DNA of 32,859 bases. It comes from JBNGDW01 sp049975325. Lineage in GTDB: Bacteria > Cloacimonadota > Cloacimonadia > JGIOTU-2 > JBNGDW01. The notes under the pieces were generated by a model, which saw only the letters and a program-made list of their open reading frames with translations, was not told where the DNA came from and did no database searches. This document shows positions 26,553 to 32,859 of this stretch, one piece after another (position 1 is the first letter of the stretch; each line of letters opens with the position of its first letter). Where the stretch lies: positions 1 through 32,859 of the forward strand of contig JBNGDW010000006.1 in NCBI GenBank assembly GCA_049975325.1, read 5' to 3'. Position numbers and translations under genes: made by a program.

Positions 26553-26628
26553 ATAGATAGCAAACCTTTATTTTTAGAAAATTATCGTCAAGGAATTTTT
26601 AAAAAACTTCTGAAAAAGTCTTATGGTT

Positions 26629-27402
26629 TCAGGGGTGAAAATGCTTTCTCTCTGCCAGCTGATGGACTACACGAATGTTATATCCCCCAAATGACATCCT
26701 GGGAGTCTTCCTGTCCCACCTTGCATCCAGGTCTGTGAAACCCACACTCTGAAGATCATTACCGTCAACAACATTCTCAAGCAGATATACTCTCTCTCAT
26801 CTTGCACAAATCTCTTCCCTTTAACCCTTGCCGTCTCTATCTTCTCTCCACCTCTCTTAACAGTTTTCTGCAGGCCACGGTTCATATCCCTTTTTTTAAA
26901 CAGGTACCAACCACCATGTACAATCTCTTTATCTCCCCCAAGACCTTACTTACCCCCTGCTTTATAAAAGCAATCGGCCCAGGCTTTGGGGTATCAGAAA
27001 ATACTTGTGTCCCATCTATAGCTCGAAGCTCTCCCTTTATGAGTTCTTGCTCCTTCGCAATCCCCACAAGTTTATCACATATCTCTCGAAAACTCTCTTC
27101 CTTTAATCTCCCTCTAACTCTCACTAATGTGCTAGCATCCGGCACAGGTTCCGTTCTGCCAACTGCCGGATATGAACCACCGAAATAAAAAATCATGAAC
27201 ACCCACCTTTGATACCTGAACATCTGAAAGACCATAAAGATACTCGAGAAGTACCATCTTAAATGGAACAGAAGGAGAAAAACTCGGCTTTCTCCGCCAA
27301 CTGGCGAATTAAAGGATTATCTTTCGCTTGTTCCAATACCATCTTATAAATCCAACCATCACCAAAAATACCAAGCTGAGGACTACAAGTGGACTTATAC
27401 AT
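26629..27402 (-). pseudogene. Decayed IS1182-like transposase
   Basis: Remains of a DDE transposase spread over three reading frames. In order: MYKSTCSPQLGIFGDGW and NPLIRQLAEKAEF at the N-terminus (27402 down to 27259); PFKMVLLEYLYGLSDVQVS and DFLFRWFI in a second frame; PVPDASTLVRVRGRLKEESF and RAIDGTQVFSDT (first catalytic Asp region) in a third; and finally TDLDARWDRKTPRMSFGGYN (second Asp region), ending in a stop at 26629. At least three frameshifts and internal stops are needed, and the C-terminal third with the catalytic Glu is not seen. The original start has GGAGGGAAGG before ATG. The assignment to an IS1182/IS5-type family rests on recognisable motifs recalled from memory. Confidence 0.8.
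27294..27306. repeat. CCGCCAACYGG motif, copy 1
   Basis: CCGCCAACTGGCG, nearly self-complementary (CGCCAACTGGCG). Related copies occur at 27442 and 32628. This copy lies within the transposase remnant's coding sequence (RQLAE), so it may be coincidental. Confidence 0.3.
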
Positions 27403-27441
27403 CCTTCCCTCCGATTGTTTAAATTTATTGCTGCTCTCCAT

Positions 27442-27455
27442 CCGCCAACCGGTGA
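27442..27455. repeat. CCGCCAACYGG motif, copy 2
   Basis: CCGCCAACCGGTGA, sharing 10 of 11 core bases with the copy at 27294 and all 11 with the copy at 32628. It lies between the transposase promoter and its start codon. Confidence 0.3.
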
Positions 27456-27462
27456 ACTATCC

Positions 27463-27491
27463 ATTAAATCATGTAATCTCACTTAAGTCAA
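27463..27491 (-). promoter_or_regulatory. Promoter of the transposase remnant
   Basis: On the minus strand TTGACT (27486-27491) and TTTAAT (27463-27468) are separated by exactly 17 bases, with TG one base before the -10 box (extended -10). It lies 60 bases before the remnant's ATG. It is the best sigma70-type promoter in the window. Confidence 0.65.
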
Positions 27492-27507
27492 GAAAATCTT
27501 CAATCTC

Positions 27508-27524
27508 CTGTCAAGTCTTGACAG
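27508..27524. repeat. 17-base palindrome upstream of the transposase promoter
   Basis: CTGTCAAG-T-CTTGACAG, perfect 8-base arms around one base, 17 bases upstream of the -35 box. It may be an operator or part of the insertion sequence's end. No matching copy was found at the other end of the remnant. Confidence 0.45.
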
Positions 27525-27625
27525 ACCAAAATCCCAAAAATCTAATACCAAAAAAGATTGTTTTTTAGAGTTTTTTAGGACAAGACAGCTTTTTCTTTGT
27601 CTCCTTTGTGTACTGCAGCATTAAA

Positions 27626-27656
27626 ACAAAAAGGCGGAATATTTCTACTCCGCCCT
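27626..27656 (-). terminator. Intrinsic terminator of the cargo operon
   Basis: Read on the minus strand: GGCGGA (27649-27654), a 10-base loop, TCCGCC (27633-27638), then TTTTTGTTTT. The GC-rich stem plus T-tract lies about 25 bases after the frame-corrected stop of the protease gene at 27681. Confidence 0.85.
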
Positions 27657-27680
27657 TTTATTGTAGATTAAGGATATCAG

Positions 27681-30600
27681 TTATCTGATCAAAAGCATCT
27701 TTCTGATTTGGGATTGGGAATTATCAGTTTCCAGTTTATAGAAATAGATTCCTGATGAAACAGGTTTGCCATTATTATCCTTTCCATCCCAGATGGCTGT
27801 ATAATAACCTTTTTCTTTATGCGCATCTACAATAGTTTTTACCAGTCGGCCTTTGATATTATAGACCTCAGCGAGACTTTGCCAGATTTTGGGATAGCAT
27901 AACTGATGGTTGTATTATGAGTGCAAGGATTTGGATAGTTCTGGTATAAGGCAAAGGTTTCAATTTCACCTGTAGACGGTTCTGGATGAGGAATAGCCTT
28001 ATCCAATAAATTTCTGGTCATATTCTGCGAAACATACTGAAACTCTTCAAAGCATCTCGGCTTGAAACTGCATTCTATAGAAGTAGCTTTATCACCTTGT
28101 TCAGCCAACTTGAGATAGCAGTAGCCCTCATTAATCAGAGCAAGAATGGAATCCTCCACTGAAGGCGGATCTGCAATAATATCCTCAAGTCTGTCTATAG
28201 AAGTGAGATAATCTTTTTCACACATATAGGTGGATGTTATGATTTTATTTTTTATCCTCTCAAGATTGGGGTAAGTAACATCGTCGATGGTTTCCGCATA
28301 CGCACGTAGTCCAGCATAGTCATTTCCGCTAAAGTTTTCCAGATACAAAAGCCATTGTAAAGCACCTATTGCGATTTTTGTTTCAGGATAGTTATCTACA
28401 ACATCTCTCATTGTTAATTTTGCAGATTCATACTCTCCATTGGTTATTTGTACAACCCCTTCTTCATATAGAATTTTTTCTGGCGGTTTTTCACCATCAA
28501 AGATATACGCACTAAATGATGGGATAAATCGGGTAGTGTCTGAAATATCTATATTATTTCCGCTACAATCATTTCCTTGTGATGAAGTTGCAAGTAGATA
28601 ATGATCAGCGCCGCCATTATCCTGGCTATAAACAGTATTCGGACCAAAGTAGCTTATGAGACTAGTCATATCGGGCCACTGATGTAAGCCGACAATCTCA
28701 ATGCCCCCGTTATTTGCAATCGTATCTCCTGCAAGTACTGGTGTTCCAGCAGTACCATAAGAAACAAATCCGTGTGAAGAATTATTGGTAATGCTATTAT
28801 TGATGCAATGGATTGGTGCATCTATAACCTGAATACCCCAGCTACCATTCGAGGTTATAGTATTTCCACTAATCTCGTTAAAGCTATCTGAAGGAAGATA
28901 GACGTAGATACCGTTATCTAAGCAGTTCTGGATGATATTATTAATAACACCAATCTCTGACTCATAACAATAAATGGGGCAGGCACTGATACTATCTATT
29001 ATAGAAGATTGAACTAATAAATGAGAGCTATCCATTATTGATATTTGTCCAGAGTTTTCATAAGTAGAATTACCTATCTCCAAATCAGAATTGATTGCCG
29101 AAATATGCTGTATGTTTGAGATATTAGAATAATCGCAATAAAATTGAGAAGAGTTTGTCAACTCGAATCCATCCCAACTGTTTGAGTCAACCCCAGTTAT
29201 TATAACAGGATTTTCCTCTACACCTTCCGCAATCATACTACTAGAATTATTCAATACAATTTTGTCACCCGGGATCGCATCTTCTGCCCCTAGATATGCA
29301 TCATATGCTTCTTCCCATGTGTCATATTTTTGCTCAGTACTAGGGTCTACCCATATTGTATGCTCTGTTCCGTAAAGACTCGAGCCAGGTTTGAATTGAA
29401 ATTTAGAGCCATTGATAATTTCTACTTGGCTTCTTCCATATAAAGTAACCGAAACACTATCGTTAATAATGACTCGTGAATTATTATCAAATGATAAGGT
29501 TACTTCTGGTCCAATTATGAGAGGAGTGGCAAAAGTATAATTCCCTGATACTGTTTGACTATGTGTTATACTTCCTCCAAATCCGTATAGGCTGAGTAAG
29601 TCATCTTGAAAACCGATTTCATACGATTGCTGTGGGAAATCCTCCACGTCTGGCCACAAAGGATAAGGACAATAATATCCAGGATAACCACCATAGTAAA
29701 TAGTTGTATCGGGTGACCAGACATTCCAGTTGTTCATATAATCAAATGCTTCTCCCAGCTGCACGATTCCATCTCCATTTCCACTATATAAAGAATCATC
29801 AGGATTATAATCAGGGGGGTGGTTAATCATGGTAGGATAATCAGCAAAGGGAAAAGAACCTACCTCACATCTATTTAGCCAGGGTTGTGTTGTAACAGGA
29901 TAGTTAACACGGGCTGCTGATGTCCAGTAATATAACATCTCTCCATATCTAAATATATGTACACTATCTTCTATCTCTGCTGTTATATGACATTCCAAAA
30001 ATGCAACTTCATCATAATCACATGATGTATGAATTACTCTATTTTCACACTTTACATCATAATTTTGATAATCCGTTAAATCATCGATAAACCCACCTGA
30101 AAAGCAATTTTGCAATAAAAATATCATATTTGAACATTCTATATTCTCCACATATTCTGCTAAAGTGGAGTCGGCTAAGTCTTCTTCCGGAAGACAAGCA
30201 AAGGAATTTCCGTAGGAATCACCACCTCCATGTGCGTTAATAACTACTAAAAGCTGATCTTCAGGACCAAGTCTACTCTTTAAATACTGAAAAGTTGTAT
30301 GGATAGTATCTACATACGCGCTATGGTCAATATCATCGGAAGGTGGAGGTCCATCCAAATCATTGAGATGATCTGTACATGTGCTGTATCCTTCGCCATA
30401 ATGGATGATAATATTATCTTTCGTATATCCATATACATCTATAAGTGTGCAATATAGAGCAGAGGTACTATACCAGAAGCAAGTGTTATCCTCGCCACAT
30501 ATTATTACAGCATATAAATGCTCATTGGGTTCAGCCGTTTCTAATACAGGAGTGGTAGTTTCATTAATATCTACAGATTCATATCCGGTTAATCCTGAAA

Positions 30601-30976
30601 TCAATTCAAACTCCTCATTCTTATTTTCAGGATAAATCTCCTCACTAACAATTTGATATTCACCTGTTTCGGTATGAACAAAGATATATCTACAGGGATG
30701 ATACCAGAGAGCAGTAACCATATCATCTATAAAAAAGACCCAACTGGTATAAGGAGCAGTAAGACTTTTCTCATTACCTAATTGTAATATTTCTTGGGCA
30801 TTAATAATATTATTTTTCACATAAACATCAATCTTACCAATATCGTCTTTTAATATCTGGTTCAGAACTAGATCTTGGGCATCGCTTTTTGTTACTTCAG
30901 CATTTGCTATTCTTATAATAACAAATACACTGATTATTATCGCAGTTAATATGATTTTTGCGATTGAAGTTTTCAT
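27681..30976 (-). CDS. Secreted caspase-fold (C13-like) protease with beta-helix and T9SS sorting tail, frameshifted at the 3' end
   Basis: Signal peptide (about 1-26, ending ANA) and a possible propeptide (about 27-125). Then a caspase-like domain (about 150-330) with YAVIICGEDN, VVINAHGGG (His249) and IFLLQNCFSGGF (Cys291), a His/Cys pair 42 residues apart as expected for this fold. A beta-helix-like region follows (about 480-790, repeated N-x-I and G-I turns such as CLDNGIYVY and SNGSWGIQV), then a TPR-like helical stretch, then the sorting domain (YQNYPNPCTHNTTISYAIPK). The open frame stops at 27839, but shifting one base near 27864-27871 restores VYNIKGRLVKTIV, then GKPVSSGIYFYKL, ending at 27681. 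One base appears lost. The protein is probably surface-exposed. GAGGAGGT precedes ATG; the FG-GAP gene is 26 bases upstream. Confidence 0.75.
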
Positions 30977-31002
30977 CTTACCTCCTCGCCCGTCTTAGGG
31001 GG

Positions 31003-32436
31003 TTATTTCAGTAATATTATCTTTTTTGTTTTTACCGTTGTTGTATCCACTTTCAAATTTAAGAGGTATATCCCGGAACTGCATTGTTTATTATTTTCGT
31101 TTTTTCCATTCCAGACAACATTGTATGTACCTTCTTCCATCTTTTGTTTGATGAGTTCTCTTACTAATCTTCCTTTTATATCATAGATATTTAATTCCAC
31201 GAATCCTCTTTCTTTGATGGAAAACTTTATTGTTGTCTGACTGTTACAAGGATTAGGATAAAGAGAAAGGGTGGCGTCTGAGATGTGAGGATACTGGGGG
31301 GTTATCCCCACTGGTTCTTCTACAAAATTACCTGTTCCATCATTATAAAGAATGGTTAATATTCCTGGGGATGTAAACCTTATTGTTATTATATCATTAT
31401 ACCCGTTTCCATCTACATCTGCACAAAAAGGGGGTCTGCAAATCCCTGAGGTATTTGTTGAGAAATATTGAGGTTCAGATAGTTGAAAATCTCCTTCATT
31501 ATAAAGAACATAAACTCCAGAAGTCCCTGAACAGACAACATCGGGAAGGTTATTATTGTTTAAATCAGAGAGAGTGAAATATGGTGCATTTATTTCATAT
31601 ATCTCCTGATTATGCTCATAGAATGTAGTATCGCCTATGTTTTCATATATAGTTAAAGCAATTATATCGAAAATATCAGAAATCCCCACTATGTCGTTAT
31701 CTCCGTCATTATCTAAATCACCTATTCCTACCTGCATTTCCGGTTCTTCATTAATGATGTAACAATCGAAACCAGTGGGATAACTATAGTAAATTCTTAC
31801 TTCTAAGCCACTGACAAGGATGTCTTCTCTTTTATCACCGTTTAGATCGCCACATTCAATATCAGTAGGATAAACACCGGGTACATCATGATACTCCGGT
31901 AGGGAAAACTGTCCTGTTCCATCATTATACAAAACTCCCCAAAATTGACCAGTACCGGAAGCGATTATGATGTCTATGTCATTATCATTATCTATATTGC
32001 CGGTTGTAATATTGTCGACACCTTCATAAGTATTGAGAGAAAAGTAGGATATATCATATAGGTGAAAATCTTTTATAATAGCAATATATTCATTTTCTTC
32101 TGTGGCGTTATATCGCTTTGCGATTATTTCAGGATTTTCGTTTAGGTTCAGATTTTTAACTTGTACATCTGGCTGCCAGCCATATAAAAATATGGAATCA
32201 ATTAATGTAAATTCACCATATCCATTATTTTCTAAAATAGAAACACCACCCCATCGGGTTTGTGAATTATAATTATGCCCTACCACAATATCTTTATCTC
32301 CATCCAAATCCAAATCTTCTGCATAAACGGAATAAGCAGCACGGGGAACGGTATATTCTGCAGCTCTGGTTGTACTATACGCTGATAGCAATAAAAGGAA
32401 TAAACTCACACTTAAACATTTTACTCTACTCATCAT
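31003..32436 (-). CDS. Secreted FG-GAP/VCBS-repeat protein with T9SS sorting domain
   Basis: A 477-residue exported protein. The signal peptide (about 1-26) precedes roughly seven FG-GAP/VCBS-type repeats, each with a Ca-binding-like Asp/Asn loop: DLDLDGDKDIVVG, NIDNDNDIDIIIA, DLNGDKREDILVSG, DLDNDGDNDIVGIS, DLNNNNLPDVVCSG and DVDGNGYNDIITI are clear. Blades close with LYNDGTGQF-like turns, consistent with a beta-propeller. The C-terminus is a complete type A T9SS sorting domain (LSLYPNPCNSQTTIKF, NIYDIKGRLVRELI, SSGIYLLNLKV, ending KKIILLK). Two ATG codons in tandem follow AAAGGCAGC; either may be used. It is the first gene of an operon with the caspase-like protease. The propeller probably binds a ligand or serves as scaffold; no enzyme motif is seen. 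Confidence 0.88.
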   Translation of the reverse strand: MMSRVKCLSVSLFLLLLSAYSTTRAAEYTVPRAAYSVYAEDLDLDGDKDIVVGHNYNSQTRWGGVSILENNGYGEFTLIDSIFLYGWQPDVQVKNLNLNENPEIIAKRYNATEENEYIAIIKDFHLYDISYFSLNTYEGVDNITTGNIDNDNDIDIIIASGTGQFWGVLYNDGTGQFSLPEYHDVPGVYPTDIECGDLNGDKREDILVSGLEVRIYYSYPTGFDCYIINEEPEMQVGIGDLDNDGDNDIVGISDIFDIIALTIYENIGDTTFYEHNQEIYEINAPYFTLSDLNNNNLPDVVCSGTSGVYVLYNEGDFQLSEPQYFSTNTSGICRPPFCADVDGNGYNDIITIRFTSPGILTILYNDGTGNFVEEPVGITPQYPHISDATLSLYPNPCNSQTTIKFSIKERGFVELNIYDIKGRLVRELIKQKMEEGTYNVVWNGKNENNKQCSSGIYLLNLKVDTTTVKTKKIILLK

Positions 32437-32456
32437 GCTGCCTTTATGTAACTAAT

Positions 32457-32484
32457 ACACTAAATTTAAAACATACTCTGTCAA
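32457..32484 (-). promoter_or_regulatory. Putative promoter of the T9SS cargo operon
   Basis: A perfect TTGACA (32479-32484) on the minus strand, 16 bases from a weak -10 candidate TAGTGT (32457-32462), 20 bases before the start codon of the FG-GAP gene. The -35 box is convincing, the -10 is not. Confidence 0.4.
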
Positions 32485-32627
32485 ATTGTTATCTCATTAC
32501 CCCAAAAAATTCCATAAGGAAATTTCAATTGAGATTCTATGATTTTCTATCTAATTTTGATTTTCGTAATATGTCATTTAATAATTTTTCAGAAGTCACT
32601 ACTTTATGATGGTACGAAATTGATTAT

Positions 32628-32638
32628 CCGCCAACCGG
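32628..32638. repeat. CCGCCAACYGG motif, copy 3
   Basis: CCGCCAACCGG in non-coding DNA, identical over 11 bases to the copy at 27442. Confidence 0.3.
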
Positions 32639-32670
32639 CAGACAGTTTTAACTATGAAATTTACATCTTT

Positions 32671-32701
32671 TGTGTTTCCAAAAGAGGGCTCAGGAAACAC
32701 A
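32671..32701. repeat. 9-bp inverted repeat
   Basis: TGTGTTTCC (32671-32679) and GGAAACACA (32693-32701) are exact reverse complements around a 13-base loop. No T-tract of useful length follows on either strand, so it is not a clear intrinsic terminator. Confidence 0.5.
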
Positions 32702-32776
32702 CTCTTCTTAACTTGTGAATGCGAGCTCCTCCTTCTGTATGAGCCGTGGTCTTCAAGATAAGGCTTTGCTTTTGTC

Positions 32777-32859
32777 TTAATTGTAGTTTACATTCTCTGT
32801 TTGATTAAGATAATCAGCACCTCTTTTCCCTTGTATCATTTTCTTCTTTTCTACCTCCT
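32777..32859 (-). CDS. Possible 3' end of a gene entering from the right edge
   Basis: On the minus strand the frame is open from the window edge to a TAA at 32777-32779, reading EVEKKKMIQGKRGADYLNQ and six more residues. Alternatively AGGAGG at the very edge followed by ATG 20 bases from the edge could open a 20-codon peptide. No family is recognised, and 27 open codons can arise by chance. Confidence 0.2.
   Translation of the reverse strand, partial: EVEKKKMIQGKRGADYLNQTENVNYN

Larger units (their letters stand above)
32437..32859. other. Right-edge region without a complete gene
   Basis: About 420 bases with no convincing full gene. It contains a TTGACA promoter box for the cargo operon, one copy of the CCGCCAACCGG motif, a 9-bp inverted repeat and a short open frame entering from the right edge; each is listed separately. 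Confidence 0.6.

Noticed and set aside
26560..27530. Terminal inverted repeats defining the ends of the insertion sequence
   Set aside because: A GTCAAG stretch occurs near both ends, but the similarity does not extend beyond a few bases and no target-site duplication was found.
1..32859. CRISPR array, rRNA or tRNA genes
   Set aside because: No regularly spaced direct repeats, conserved rRNA segments or tRNA consensus sequences were seen in the intergenic spaces.

Overview
The window is about 32.9 kb of AT-leaning bacterial DNA from a scaffolded draft assembly: it carries three 10-base runs of N. The organism is most likely a member of the FCB (Fibrobacteres-Chlorobi-Bacteroidetes) superphylum or a related candidate phylum. 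The evidence is a full-length SprA, the outer-membrane channel of the type IX secretion system (T9SS), plus two secreted proteins ending in the matching C-terminal sorting domain (YPNPC...GRLV...W.G....SSGIY). A Bacteroidota assignment is not favoured. Several intergenic regions carry TTGACA-like -35 boxes and several genes have good Shine-Dalgarno sequences, both unlike typical Bacteroidota. No phylum can be fixed by eye.

Region 1 (1-9130, minus strand). Read in the direction of transcription: a lipoprotein, a small SLBB-domain protein, a Wzz/BY-kinase (polysaccharide co-polymerase with tyrosine kinase), ispE, prs, rplY, pth, rpsF, ssb, rpsR, a DUF2232-type membrane protein and rplI, which runs off the left edge. 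From ispE onward this is a conserved housekeeping order with overlapping or nearly touching genes. The two polysaccharide genes sit directly in front of it, and ispE overlaps the kinase's tyrosine-rich tail by at least 68 bases.

Region 2 (9131-18170, plus strand). A divergent promoter region holding a perfect 11-bp inverted repeat is followed by leuS, rsmA and sppA. After a 253-base spacer come a VanZ-like gene, hisS and aspS. The N runs interrupt pth, leuS and aspS. In pth and aspS the 10-N length breaks the reading frame, so the runs are placeholders and the genes are probably intact.

Region 3 (18160-26552, minus strand). coaX (type III pantothenate kinase), then the 6.8-kb sprA, then a PPP-family metallophosphatase whose 3' end overlaps that of aspS.

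Region 4 (26553-27680). A decayed IS1182-like transposase that still has a good promoter.

Region 5 (27681-32859, minus strand). A two-gene operon of T9SS cargo: a seven-repeat FG-GAP/VCBS propeller-like protein, then a caspase-fold (C13-like) protease joined to a beta-helix. The protease's sorting tail is broken by a single-base frameshift, and the operon ends in a clear intrinsic terminator. The right edge holds intergenic DNA and possibly the 3' end of another gene.

The most distinctive content is the secretion theme (SprA plus cargo), the caspase-like surface protein, and the physical link between a tyrosine-kinase exopolysaccharide regulator and the translation/isoprenoid operon. I saw no CRISPR array, tRNA or rRNA.
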